Assembly: GCA_000733355.1 (NCBI GenBank)
Contig: JNVV01000001.1
Coordinates: 402,208-466,207 of the forward strand
From: Falciphora oryzae
Taxonomy: Eukaryota; Ascomycota; Sordariomycetes; Magnaporthales; Magnaporthaceae
DNA: 64,000 nucleotides
Reading direction: 5' to 3'
Below are positions 9,643 through 21,228 of the stretch, piece by piece. The notes under the pieces were generated by a model that was not told where the DNA came from, did no database searches, and saw only the letters and a program-made list of their open reading frames with translations. A program made the translations under genes and the position numbers. Numbering within the stretch: the stretch's first letter is position 1; every line of letters begins with the position of its first letter.

Positions 9643-11379
9643 ATGTCCACCTACCGAAGACCTGAGGTCCCCGTCGAGAGCTCATGGCGCATGGTCGAGG
9701 GCGAGCACGATAGCTTTGATACGTCGATAGTCCCAGACGACGAGGACATCATCCTCTCCAGCGGCCCATCCCAGCTTTCCTCCGGATCTGCCGGGCTAAG
9801 CTTCGGCAACTCCCAGGACGACAACCTACAGAACTTTGTGAACAAGGCCGAGGACGAGCAGGTCATACTCAGAACGCCGTTCCGCCCCTCGGTGCCTCCA
9901 TCTGTTCGGCACGCCTCGACGGGCGAGCTTAGACACCCTCGGTCCCCAGATCCCGAGTTCTACATGCCCACAATCTCCGTGGATAGCTCCCGCCGGGGGA
10001 GCTCCAGGTCGACGGCGACGATCAGGCCGGGCGATGGGCACTCGTTGCGACAGAGGCAACCGCTGAGCGACATCAGCCCGAGGAAAGCTCGGCCAAGGGC
10101 TCGGGAGAGTGAGCGGTCAGGTGCTGGATCTGACGAGCCAGACCTGGGCGGCCGGCTCGCTAGCTCTGTACCGACTGCCGTATTCGACATTGTCGGCTGG
10201 ACTTTAAGCGTCGTCGGACAGGCGTTTCGATATTTACAGAAGCCCCTGGCCATCGTCCTGGCCATCTACCTATTCTTCGGCGGCCTCATCATCGCTCAGA
10301 ACATGGCAACAAAGTCTATCATGACCTCGCTGTCCCCGATATGCCGCATCCCCGGCTTGTCATGGCTGGACCTACCTTTTTGTCCAAACATCGTCCCGAG
10401 GGGGGCCGGGAAGGACGGGTCTGGCGCAGGACCGCTCGAGTTTGAGGGCCTGATGAACATCCAGGACCGGTTCGAAGAGGTGTTCGAGAAGAGCGCGCAG
10501 GGGGCGGACCTCCCCATGGAAATGAGGCGAACCGAGATGGCGGTCCGGGATCTCCGCACAATGGTCCGGTACAGCAACCTGCAGAGCAAGGACGAGCTCC
10601 TGCTCGAGTTCGACGGCTTCATCAAGACGGCCGGGGCGACGTGCAGCGACCTCACGCGCTTCAACACACGCGTCGGCTCGGCGATCGACTCGGTCATCAG
10701 CATCAACCGCTGGACGTCGCGATACATCAGCAGCCTGACAACGGAGAAAGGGTCGCAGGGATGGGTGGCAGACGTGGCGGCGTGGGCGCTGGCGCCGTTC
10801 CAGCCCGTCGTGCTCTCGGAGCAGGTGATCCTGGAACAGTACGTGGAGCACACGGCGCTAGTGTCAGACAAGATCGCGGGCCTGGTCGTGGAGGCGGAGG
10901 CGGTGCTGCGGACGCTGGGGCGGGCCGACGACCACCTGGGTGCCATATACGACTTTGTGACGCGGACGCAGAAGTCGGTGCAGTCGCGCAAGGGCGAGAT
11001 CCTCTGGACGCTCTGGACGCTGGTCGGGGTCAATAACCGGCCGATCCACAACCTCAACGAGCAGCTGTCGCTGTTGCGGACGGTGGACGGGCAGCGCGCG
11101 TCGGCGGTGCGGCAGGTCTCGGACCTCGTGCTCGAGCTGCTGAGCATCCAGGCCGAGCTCGGCGACCTGCGCGACCGCGTGGCCAACCCGGAGCTCGCGC
11201 AGTCGAGCAGCGGCGGCCGTAATATTCCGCTCAGCGTGCACATCGAGACCATCGACCGCGGCGTCGAGCGGCTCGAGCAGGCCCGGGACCGGATCCGGAG
11301 CATCGAGGACGACAAGATCAGGCAGGTGCTGGCGAGGGGCCAGCAGCCGGGAGACGGAAACATGATAGAGTCTGCGTGA
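9643..11379 (+). CDS. Single-pass membrane protein with long coiled-coil C-terminal half, function unknown
   Basis: An uninterrupted 578-codon frame with a plausible Kozak context (GCCGCCATGTCC). Residues 1-~185 are acidic and Ser/Pro-rich, with short conserved-looking patches (EVPVESSWRMVEG, VPDDEDIILSSGPSQLS) suggestive of phosphorylated or docking motifs. One strong hydrophobic segment lies at about residues 200-221 (LAIVLAIYLFFGGLIIAQ). Two cysteines flank SLSWLDLPF-like sequence just after it, followed by about 330 residues of largely helical, heptad-like sequence (FDGFIKTAG, VLRTLGRADDHL, RGVERLEQARDRIRSIEDDK). The architecture would fit an organelle or nuclear-envelope tether with the coiled coil on one side, but I recognise no family and assign no function. 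I believe it is conserved in ascomycetes because the codon pattern is strong and there is no intron or frame break. Confidence 0.85.
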   Translation: MSTYRRPEVPVESSWRMVEGEHDSFDTSIVPDDEDIILSSGPSQLSSGSAGLSFGNSQDDNLQNFVNKAEDEQVILRTPFRPSVPPSVRHASTGELRHPRSPDPEFYMPTISVDSSRRGSSRSTATIRPGDGHSLRQRQPLSDISPRKARPRARESERSGAGSDEPDLGGRLASSVPTAVFDIVGWTLSVVGQAFRYLQKPLAIVLAIYLFFGGLIIAQNMATKSIMTSLSPICRIPGLSWLDLPFCPNIVPRGAGKDGSGAGPLEFEGLMNIQDRFEEVFEKSAQGADLPMEMRRTEMAVRDLRTMVRYSNLQSKDELLLEFDGFIKTAGATCSDLTRFNTRVGSAIDSVISINRWTSRYISSLTTEKGSQGWVADVAAWALAPFQPVVLSEQVILEQYVEHTALVSDKIAGLVVEAEAVLRTLGRADDHLGAIYDFVTRTQKSVQSRKGEILWTLWTLVGVNNRPIHNLNEQLSLLRTVDGQRASAVRQVSDLVLELLSIQAELGDLRDRVANPELAQSSSGGRNIPLSVHIETIDRGVERLEQARDRIRSIEDDKIRQVLARGQQPGDGNMIESA

Positions 11380-12196
11380 TGGTCAAGCTATTTATTTTTG
11401 TTTTTCTTTCTCTCTATCATTTTATTGGGTAGAAGGGAAACAACGAGGCGCAGTATTGGCCTTGATTCATTAGATTTTCAGGATGGCACGGCAGACTACC
11501 ACCCAGAGAAGGACTTGGATCTGGCGTTTCGGGACTACATACAGGTTGGAGAGCAGAGATGACGTCGCAGCATCATGTTTGTCTTATATTTTATTTCATC
11601 TTTTTCGTTATCAGTTGTGCAGGCTGTTCACCACACGGAGCAGAGACACCCCACGGAATGCCAATCCATGATCCCAGTCGGTTTATGTCGCTTGCTCGCG
11701 TGCTACCCAGGCCTCGCAAGGGTGACCGAGGCTTGGCTGCAGGCCGGGAGGGAAGTGCGCCTGATAAAAGACAAACTCAACGTCAAACGCTCTGGCGACC
11801 GGGATGGGTGTCGGATGGGGGTGGTAACCGGCTGCACGGCAAGCTTGGCTGCCTGACTTTAGCGTGCATTAGCCCCCGCAGTTGTGGGTGTTGGTGCACT
11901 GGACGTCAGCACAGCGCCGTCATTTTCCCAGCGCTGGGTCGGCTATCTGCTGGGCCATTTCCATTACCTGATGGCAGTGGACGCCTGGGCCGCGTCCACC
12001 CGAGATCCCCAACAGATCCATATCTCGCCTGGGAGATAAGAGCTTGAGCCAGATGGGTGTCGCGTGCAGTAATTTCCCCGTCGCCCGCCTGCCAGCGGCG
12101 GACTGACGCCTGCTTCCCTTTCCTCAATTGGCGTGGAACGAAGGAAAAGAAACATGAGAAAAGCTTAATGCGTCTCCAGCTTGCCCCCAGCCCAAG
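11380..12196. other. Intergenic region, 817 bp
   Basis: It contains the 3' UTR of the membrane-protein gene (T-rich just after the stop) and the urease promoter. No other coding or RNA feature is seen. Confidence 0.5.
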
Positions 12197-13859
12197 ATGC
12201 ATCTTGTTCCCAAAGAGGTCTGTCTGGATCCATTCGATTCCTCCTCCCTGCCCATTGGGTGCATTGGCTGACGAGGGCCCGCTTCGGCCCCAGCCCATAG
12301 CTCGACAAGCTCGCCATCTCGCAGCTGGGCCTCCTGGCCCAGCGCCGCCTGGCCCGGGGCGTCAAGCTGAACCACAGCGAGGCCACGGCCCTGATCGCCA
12401 GCAACCTGCAGGAGCTGATCCGCGATGGCCGGCACACGGTCGCCGACCTGATGGCCCTGGGCGCCACCATGCTGGGCCGCCGCCACGTGCTGCCCTCGGT
12501 GTGCGCAACCCTGCACGAGATCCAGGTCGAGGGCACCTTTCCCAGCGGCACCTACCTCGTGACCGTCCACAACCCCATCAGCACCGAGGATGGCGACCTG
12601 GCCCGCGCCCTGTACGGCTCCTTCCTGCCCGTCCCGGACCAGACGCTGTTCCCGGTCCCGGACCCGGCCGAGTTCGAGCCCGAGCGGCGGCCCGGCGCTG
12701 TGGTCGTCGTGAAGTCCAAGGTCGCCGAGGAGAACGCCATCGCGCTGAACAAGGGCCGCCGCCGCGTGCGCCTGCGCGTCGTCAGCCGCGGCGACCGGCC
12801 CATCCAGGTCGGCAGCCACTACCACTTCATCGAGACGAACCCGCAGCTCGAGTTCGACCGCGCCGCCGCCTACGGCTTCCGCCTCGACATCGCGGCCGGC
12901 ACCTCGGTCCGCTTCGAGCCGGGCGACGCCAGGACGGTGACGCTGGTCGAGATCGGCGGCAAGAAGGTCATCCGCGGCGGCAACAACCTCGCGAGCGGCG
13001 TCGTCGACCACTCGCGCGTCGGCGAGCTCGTCGCCGCGCTGCAAGCGGAAGGATTCGCCCACGCCCCTTCTGCGGGCGGCCTCGGAGTCAACGGCCTGGA
13101 CGTTCCGGGATTCACGCTGGATCGCACCGCGTACGCCACCATGTTCGGCCCGACCACAGGCGACCGGGTCCGGCTGGGCAGCACCGACCTCTGGATCCAG
13201 GTGGAGCGCGACCTGACCGTGTACGGCGATGAGTGCAAGTTCGGCGGCGGCAAGACGCTGCGCGAGGGCATGGGCCAGGCCTCGGGCAGGTCCGACGACG
13301 AGTCGCTCGACCTGGTCATCACCAACGCCCTCATCCTCGACTGGACGGGCATCTACAAGGCCGACATCGGGGTCAAGAAGGGCATGATTGTCGGCATTGG
13401 CAAGGCGGGGAACCCGGATGTCATGGACGGCGTCACCCCGGACATGATCGTCGGCAGCTGCACCGACGTCATCGCCGGGGAGGGCAAGATCATTACGGCT
13501 GGCGGCATCGACACGCACATCCACTTTATCTGCCCGCAGCAGGCTGACGAGTCGCTCGCCGCTGGTATCACCACGTATCTGGGCGGCGGGACCGGCCCTA
13601 GGTATGTACTTTCTCATCCCTTGTTTTGACATGTGTGTACCCAGTTACACTATGTCCCTCCCTACCTATGCCTCTTCCTACTGCTGACTGTACCTTGCAA
13701 TTAAGCGCAGGCACTAACGCAACGACCTGCACTCCTGGCAAGCACCTCATGCGCCAGATGCTGCAGGCCTGCGACTCGCTGCCCGTCAACGTCGGCATCA
13801 CGGGCAAGGGCAACGACAGCGGCACGGTGGGTCTGCGCGAGATGATCCTGGCCGGCGCG

Positions 13860-13903
<44 letters not shown>

Positions 13904-14149
13904 CATCGACGCCTGCCTGGCCGTGTGCGACGAGTACGACGTGCAGTGCATGATCCACACCGACACCCTCAACGAGTCGGGCTTCGTCGAATCCACCGTC
14001 GCCGCCTTCAAGGGCCGCACCATCCACACGTACCACACCGAGGGGGCCGGCGGCGGGCACGCGCCCGACATCATCTCGGTCGTCGAGCACCCCCACGTCC
14101 TGCCCTCGAGCACGAACCCGACCCGCCCATTCACGCGCAACACGCTCGA

Positions 14150-14185
<36 letters not shown>

Positions 14186-14918
14186 GTCGCGCGACATCCC
14201 TGAAGACGTGGCCTTTGCCGAGTCCCGCATCCGCGCAGAGACCATCGCGGCCGAGGATGTCCTGCACGACCTGGGTGCCATCTCCATGATGAGCTCCGAC
14301 TCCCAGGCCATGGGCCGCCCGGGCGAGGTCATCCTGCGCACCTGGAACACGGCCCACAAGAACAAGGCCCAGAGGGGACCTTTACCCGAGGACGAGGGGA
14401 CGGGCGCGGACAACTTCCGCGCCAAGCGCTACGTCTCCAAGTACACCATCAACCCGGCGCTGGCGCAGGGCATGTCGCACCTGATCGGCAGCGTCGAGCC
14501 GGGCAGGCTCGCCGACCTGGTCGTCTGGGACCCGGCCTGGTTCGGGACCAAGCCGAGCCTGGTGGTCAAGTCCGGGCTGATCGCGTGCGCCATGATGGGC
14601 GACCCCAACGGCTCCATTCCCACCATCCAGCCCGTCGTCGCGCGCCCCATGTTCGCGCCCCGCGTGCCCGAGTCGTCGGTCCTCTTCGTCAGCGCCGCGT
14701 CGGTCGAGCACGGCATCGCGCAGAGTTACGGGCTGCGCAAGCGCGTCGAGCCCGTGAGGGGGTGCAGGTCCGTCTCCAAGCGCGACATGCGCTTCAACGA
14801 CGCTATGCCGCGCATGCGCGTCGACCCGGAGTCGTACTTGGTCGAGGCCGACGGCGTCGTCTGCGCCGCCGAGCCCAGCGCCGAGCTGCCCCTGACGCAG
14901 CAGTTCTACGTTTACTAG
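12197..14918 (+). CDS. ure1: Urease (gamma-beta-alpha fused polypeptide)
   Basis: Exons 12197..12217, 12301..13601 and 13706..14918 give 844 aa, the usual size of fungal urease. It hydrolyses urea to ammonia and carbamate in the cytosol. Exon 1 is only seven codons (MHLVPKE) and joins [20 protein letters not shown], the standard gamma-domain start. The gamma domain is about 1-100, beta about 130-260, alpha about 275-844. Nickel-site and catalytic features are all present: [13 protein letters not shown], the carbamylated Lys in [33 protein letters not shown], and the flap Cys in [16 protein letters not shown]. Intron 2 must use the acceptor TTAAG at 13705, giving [14 protein letters not shown]; the CAG five bases later would cause a stop. 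Activity needs accessory proteins UreD/F/G encoded elsewhere. Confidence 0.97.
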
Positions 14919-15777
14919 ATTTTCTTTTTTTTTGTTTAGGAGTTGGTGATGGATGGCTCAGGCCAGTTGCGTTGATAACGAGTAGGCAGTTGGGGTAGGC
15001 CGTAAGCAGCAGCACACAAGACTGAAAGATAGGTCCGGTTCCGGTCACATAGCATAGTGGTAATGATTCTTGAATAAGAAAACGCAAAACCTCATTGCAA
15101 AGCTCATCTTCCAGATGCTTCTCCCATATAACCAGATACTTTGTTTTTGTTTTAACAGCCGCACCTCGACGGAGCCGATTTTCCACCCGCCCGTCTCCAA
15201 AATCCGCCTTGAGCCTCCGCAGGCCCGCTCGCTCCGTCGTCCAGCCCATATATAAACGCTCGTCCCACCAGTATAGAAATTGCTTATCCGACACAGCCGT
15301 CATGATGTTTCATACAGTACGTTCAAGAAGACAAGGCTCAAGAAAGACAAGGGAAAGAAAAAAAAAGAAAAAAAAAAAGAAAAAGTGAAGAAAGCCGCCC
15401 AGGTACCTAGTAAGTAGTAGATATTCCCGACAGATCAGCCCTCCCCAAGCCCAAGAGCTCCAATCCTTGTCTTTCCCAGAAAGTTGACGCCGAAACGCCA
15501 AAGCACCCAGGAATCCGTAGGAAAGTGAGTTGCATGTTGCTAAGGGAGGTTGAGTGTAGCAGATAACCAAAGCCGCCGCCATAACAAACCAAGAAGGAAA
15601 ACGCAGCGTGGGCAAGAGGAAAAAAAAAAAAAAAAAAACTCGCGCGCGCAACTGAGGTATCATAAGAATTCGACTGGCTTTGCGTTGTTGTTTTGTTTGT
15701 GTTTTTTTGTTGCGTGTTTGCTGTGCTCATTCGTCGAAGAGAGCAGGATCAATGTTCTCAAGCTCAGCATCAGCCAC
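14919..15777. other. Intergenic region between convergent genes, 859 bp
   Basis: The 3' sides of urease and of the HMG-box gene. It contains an A-rich stretch at 15359-15385 and an A19 run at 15620-15638. No gene is seen. Confidence 0.5.
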
Positions 15778-17396
15778 CTAGCCTGACTTGGCCTTCTTGG
15801 TGCGACCCGACTTCTTGGGTTCGGGCTCGGGCTTCTCTTCGGCGGCCTTGGACTGCCGCTTGCGCTTCTTGGTTGTGCTCTCGGTCGGTGCCGGCGTGGG
15901 CGGCTCGGCGGGGGTTGAGGCAGCAGCGCTCTTACGCTTGCCGGCCGCGCCCTTCTTTGTCGACTTGGGGGTCTTGGCCACGGGCGGGCTCTCAGGCGCG
16001 GCCTCCTCCTCTTCCTCCTCCTCGGGCTCCTCCACGACGGCGCCCTGGAGCTGCTGCGCGATGGCGTCCTGGTCGTTGCCCACGTCGACGGCCGCAGCGG
16101 CCACGTCCTTGCCGGTAGGCATGGGGATGCTGTGCTGCTCCGCGTACTGCTGGGCCTCCTCGTCCGACATCTCCTTGGCGCCGGGGTTGCCGTGCTTGTA
16201 CGAGTGCACACGCGCGTTGTACAGGCGCAGGTTGTACTGGTAGGCCTGATCCCAGCCGGACTTCTCAGCCTGAGACATGGTACCCCACCGGCGCTGGCCC
16301 TCCTCCTGGACGGCGCCCTTGGCGGCGTCAGAGCCAAGGTCAGCAGCGATGATGGGTCTGGCAGTCTGCATGTACAGGAAGTAGGGGGTCAGGGGCCTCT
16401 TGGGGGCGTTAGGGTCATGGTGACGCTTCTTGCGCTCCTTCTTAGGCTCCTCGGCCGGCATAGGCACGAGGCCAGTAGCAGGAAGCAGGTTCACCATGCC
16501 CTCAAGGCCCCCGAACTCGACGGCATTGTCGAGGGGGCCATCGCCGAAACCAAGAAGCAGGTTGGTCTGCCTCAGGTAGTCACCCGAGAACTGCTGGATA
16601 AGGTTCTGGATGCTGACCAGCCTTGAGTAAACTGTTTATTGGTGCGGTGTTAGTGGATGCTTCTCCTATAAATCAGGTCATGTGACGGATGACGGCTGGG
16701 GATAGTGTTTTGGGCAACAAGGCTGAAGCGGCTATCGTGGTTCCTTGGCAGCCTTGCCGGATGCGACAGCATGTAAACAAACCTCGCGACGAGGTGACAT
16801 GGACGCGTCACGGCTTGCCAGAGGATCTCCTCTTCCAGATGGAAAAGTTCCATAATGCGATGCACAGATCGGTATTGTTTGTGGCAGATGTGCACGCAAG
16901 GGAGATGGGAGATTTGTCCGGAGCGCTTGTTCGGATAGCCGGGACACCCACGGATATCACGGAGCGGCGCCGAGAGTATGTCTGGGGAATATTATGCAGG
17001 TGCCGCTGGTGGTGGTGCCGGCCTCGTGGACCCCATGCCCAGCCTGGCGCGTTATTATGCACAAAAACGCGCGGCAGTTTGGGGGCATGGTGGCCTCTTT
17101 TCCACATCACTGGTGTTGTCGGGGAGGCAGGTGGCCCACGTTGGGGATCAGGCGCGGTGGGGGAAAAGAGTCGGTGCGATGAGAAAGGAGGTAGGCGATG
17201 GTGCCAGAGATCATGGTGGGCAAGGGAAATGGGCTGAGGGCAGTGCGGTGGCGGCGGTGGTGGGCTAGCAGTACTGACCAGAGTCGCGAACGCGCACGAA
17301 GCCCTCGACGTCGATTTGGCGGGGCGGGGGAGGCATCGAGCTGCTCGCCACTACGTTTTCGACCACGGGGGCCTTGTTCTTGGGAGGGCGCGCCAT
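15778..17396 (-). CDS. HMG-box chromatin protein
   Basis: Two exons, complement(15778..16631, 17279..17396), give 323 aa. Exon 1 (MARPPKNKAPVVENVV...) ends in RVRDS and joins VYSRLVSIQNLIQQF with phase 1/2 agreement across an unusually long 647-nt intron (GTCAGT donor, AACAG acceptor). Residues ~29-70 form a predicted helical N-terminal domain. The HMG box is at about 112-185: DPNAPKRPLTPYFLYMQ, RPIIAADL, RRWGTMSQAEKSGWDQAY, YNLRLYNARVHSYKHG. An acidic run (EEPEEEEEEEAAPE) and a Lys/Pro-rich AT-hook-like tail (KTPKSTKKGAAGKRK, TTKKRKRQSK, KKSGRTKKAK) follow. This is a non-sequence-specific DNA bender of the Nhp6/HMGB superfamily, nuclear; the exact orthologue is not resolved. Confidence 0.88.
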
Positions 17397-19312
17397 TGAT
17401 GCGGTTGGGCGGGCTGGCTGGAATGTGCAGGTGGTGGTTTGCGGGCGTTGCGCTGGCTGGCTGGCAATGCTAGCGATGTTGGGGGCGTTCACTCCCGAAA
17501 TTAATTCAGTACAGCGTTGGTGTTGATTGTTGATGGCACGTATGCCTGGTGGATTGTTGGTGGTGCTCGTGCTGGGTTGTCTACAGCGGACGGGCGCTGA
17601 AAGAACGGAATGTGGACGGGGAATTTGGTGAGGCTATTGGGATCAAGAAAGTGGGAGACGCGAGGGAATTTTTCTGGGGGGTGCTGGAGTTATAGCGGAA
17701 TTTTTAGTGGCCCAGCCTCCCAGATCACTCAGAGCCTGCAGCGTGCGGGTGCGGGTGCTGTGGGAAAAAAAAAAAATTCGAACCTGCTGGGGCCTGGCAC
17801 GACCCGAGGCCAAAATCAGCAACGCATCCTGCCCGCGCCCAATTTTGAATTTTGCTGCTCGATCTATGTGGGCGCTCGCTGCCTGCCTACTGCCCACCCC
17901 TCCACTGCCCCCGCCCGACCGGAGCCAGCTGGAGCATTGAAAAGCCCAGTAACAACCACCACACATACCCAAGCCCGACCTTCCTGGCTCCTGCCCCCAT
18001 CCAGGCCATGGGGCGGATACTGCCCTGGAGCAGCGTCAATACCTCCGCATCCCCAAATCACGCGGTCGCGTCCTATTTTGGGTCATCGTGGTATTTGCTG
18101 CTCAATGTTCGGGTCACCGGCGAGGTGCGCAATTTGTACTGAACTGCAGCAGTCCCGGTCGCCAGGAATCGATTTGCGCTGCAAAAGGCGCGGATTCTGC
18201 CCAGTTGTGGTGATGCCGTGCCGCTGTCGACCGCTGGTTCTGTTCTGGGGTTACCCGCAGGCCAGCTTGAGGTGAGGTCGCGACAGAAGCATCTTCAGGT
18301 ACCTCCTCGCTCAAGCTCTGGTGGATTTCAGGCGTCCGTTTCGAGCTGGGGCAAAAAAAAAGAAAAAAAAGTCCGTCGCATGTGGGCTGCGGTGTCGGGG
18401 GTGTGCGTGTGCGACAAACTGGGGGGCGAAGCAGCAGGCACGAAATCAATCGGGGCGGGCTCGGTGGCACCCCCCAGTCAGCCTGTGTGCCAATTACATT
18501 GCACCGATGGGCCTGCCTCCCAGGCGCACACCAGATTGGGCGAGGGAATAACAATGCGTGCGTGCGGCAAATAACGGGCAGGCGCGACATCAACAGCAGA
18601 CGGCTGGGGCAAGCACCACTGCACCAGGGCGGCCACCACAGCCCTGCAAACATTGATGGAGGGCTCCCACCTCCCCAAGCAGCCCAGCGCCAGCTCCAGG
18701 CGAGCTTCGCAATGCGCCAGGCAGCACAGAGAGACGCGAGGATTTTCGCGCGCTGGTGACAGCCAGCAGCAACAATTGGTTTCAGAGGATGGGCGTGGTG
18801 ATGTCCTCTACATAACTATCCCAACACACTAGACCAAGCTTTGCAAGGCTGAGACCACCAGATGTACATTTGGCACTCGTAGGCAAACTGAATAAATGAC
18901 ACTGCCGACGGAATCCAATTAGAGGACTTGACAGCACAGCATAATCCCAATTGTGCCCGAATGCTTGAGCTTCTGTTTGGACCGAGGAGCAGAGGTTGTG
19001 CTTGAAGGTGACCCTACTGGACCCAGCCTGTCACTCGTCACCCGCGACGTCCCGAGTTTCGCAGCCCGCTCCGCCGAATTGGCCAATCACCGCCTGCCTG
19101 AAACTGCAAACCCCAACCCCTCCACCCCACCCGCAAAACGCCGGCAGAATATTTCTGATATGGCTCGCATGTCAAAGGCGGGCCATTAGCTTCAGATGAC
19201 TTGGCTACCTACACTGGATATATAAATCTCGCTCTCCTCTGGGGCAAAGGCCTTTTCTGTTCCGACACCATCGGCCTACCACGATCGTTATCGAAGCTCG
19301 AAATCGCCAAAG
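17397..19312. promoter_or_regulatory. Divergent promoter region HMG-box / ADE13, 1.9 kb
   Basis: A shared upstream region with no convincing gene. It has A-runs near 17766 and 18353 and a TATA-like element at 19218-19227 facing ADE13. Confidence 0.4.
19218..19227 (+). promoter_or_regulatory. TATA-like element of ADE13
   Basis: ATATATAAAT about 86 bp upstream of the start codon, followed by a C/T-rich tract, a normal fungal core-promoter arrangement. Confidence 0.5.
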
Positions 19313-21228
19313 ATGTCTAACTTCTACGACAGCTACCAGACGCCGCTGGGCATGCGCTATGCCAGTATGTCACCCGAGTGATCTTCTCCGCTCCAGCTCT
19401 TGATGCGACTAACACCGTCTGCAGGCAAGGAGATGCTCACGCTCTTCTCCCCTCGGAGCCGCGCCAACACCTGGCGCCAGCTTTGGATCGTAAATACATA
19501 CCTAGGCCGTTTGCCGTGTATCTCTTGTAGACCGGAAGCAGTACCATACTGATATAGAGCAGCACCTTGCCGAGGCCGAGCATGAGCTGGGCCTGCCCCA
19601 GGTGAGCAAACTTAAGTTATATCTCGGGTGAAGCCGACTCAGGTGCTAACTGAAGAATAGGTGACGGTCGAGAAAATCGCCGAGCTCAAGGCTCACGCTT
19701 ATGTCACCGATGAGGCCTTCGAGGTTATCCGGGTAGGTCTTCCAAGCCGGGCCTTCTTGTTGTGGCCGTCAGGTTAGGTCTCGCCGCATTTGTATCAGTA
19801 GCTCACCTCTCGACAGGTCGAAGAGAAAATCCGCCGCCACGATGTCATGGCCAGCGTTCACGTATGTGATATTCCTCCCATACTTTCGGCCTTTTGATGC
19901 TACACTAATAGCATGTGAAGACCAAGGGAAGGTGAGCTAACCAGCAAGTAGGCTTACGGAAAAGAGGCGCCCAATGCGGCCGGCATCATCCACCTCGGCG
20001 CGACGTCCTGCTACGTCACAGACAATGCCGAACTGATCTTCATCAAGAAGGGTCTGGAGTTGCTCCTGCCCAAGCTCGCCAAGGTTGTCAGCAACCTGCA
20101 GAAGTTTGCCCTCAAATACAAGGACATCCCGACCCTTGGCTTCACCCACCTCCAGCCGGCCCAGCTTATCACGGTGGGCAAGCGGGCGTGCCAGTGGATC
20201 CAGGAGCTTGTCATGGACCTGGAGGATATCGAGCATGTCCTCGCCAACCTCCGCCTGCGCGGTATCCAGGGTACCACTGGCACCAAAGCCTCGTTCATGG
20301 AGCTGTTTGAGGGCGACGAGGTCAAGGTGAACAAGCTCAACGACATCCTGTGCGGCAAGCTGGGCTTCGGTGGCGTCTATGACATCTCGACGCAGACGTA
20401 CACCCGCAAGGTCGACCTGCGCATCGCCAACGCTCTTTCGGCCTTTGGCGCCACGGCCGAGCGCATCAGCCTCGACATCCGTCACCTGGCAAACTGGAAG
20501 GAGATTGAGGAGCCCTTCGAGGCCGGCCAGATCGGCTCATCCGCCATGGCCTACAAGCGGAACCCCATGCGCAGCGAGCGCATCACCAGTCTTGGCCGCA
20601 AGCTGTCGACTCTCAACGCTAACTTCACCAAGACCTTTGAGGTCCAGTAAGTACAGATGGGTGGCCCTTCCTGTCACCTCACACTCTGGTGTCGTCTGTG
20701 TCGGGGCACGTTTTGCTGATGCGTGAAAACGAAAGGATGATGGAGCGCACGCTCGACGACTCGGCTATCCGTCGCATCGACATCCCTGAGATGTTCCTGC
20801 TCGCAGACGCGATCCTGATCTCGCTCGACAACGTGACAGACGGCCTGGTGGTGTACCCGGCCACCATCCGCAGCCGCGTGATGCAGGAGCTCCCCTTCAT
20901 GGCGACGGAGAACATCATCATGAAGCTGGTGGCCAAGGGCGCGTCGCGGCAGGAGGCGCACGAGGAGATCCGCGTGCTGTCGCACCAGGCCTCACACGCG
21001 GTCAAGATGGAGGGTAAGGCCAACGACCTCATCGAGCGCATCCGCAACACGGCTTACTTTGCGCCCGTCCACGCCGAGCTCGACGCGATGCTAGACCCGG
21101 CCCTCTTCACCGGCTGCTCCCAGTCCATCGTGGAGCGGTACTGTGGTCCTGACGGTGCCGTGGAGAAGGCACTGGCCCCCTACAAGCAGCACATCGCGTC
21201 CGCCGCCACGGCCGAGCTGTCGGTCTAA
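19313..21228 (+). CDS. ADE13: Adenylosuccinate lyase
   Basis: Seven exons: 19313..19364, 19425..19489, 19563..19601, 19661..19732, 19817..19861, 19952..20646, 20736..21228, total 486 aa, matching the eukaryotic family (~480). It performs two purine steps: SAICAR to AICAR plus fumarate, and adenylosuccinate to AMP plus fumarate. Spliced N-terminus MSNFYDSYQTPLGMRYASKEM, then NTWRQLWIHLAEAEHELGLPQ, ending in KIRRHDVMASVH/AYGKEAPN. Key regions: HLGATSCYVTDN, TLGFTHLQPAQ with the catalytic His, TKASFMELF, and the superfamily signature GSSAMAYKRNPMRSE with the catalytic Ser in the flexible loop. All phases agree. The last intron joins EVQ/MMERTLDDSAIRR. Introns crowd the 5' part, typical of this gene. 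Confidence 0.96.

Noticed and set aside
10296..11363. 355-codon minus-strand frame
   Set aside because: Antisense to the membrane coiled-coil gene; Ser/Arg-rich, no domain.
12124..13632. 502-codon minus-strand frame
   Set aside because: Antisense to urease exon 2; no domain.
16689..17237. 182-codon plus-strand frame inside the HMG-gene intron
   Set aside because: Trp/Arg/Gly-rich, no domain, no start context; inside a well-supported intron.
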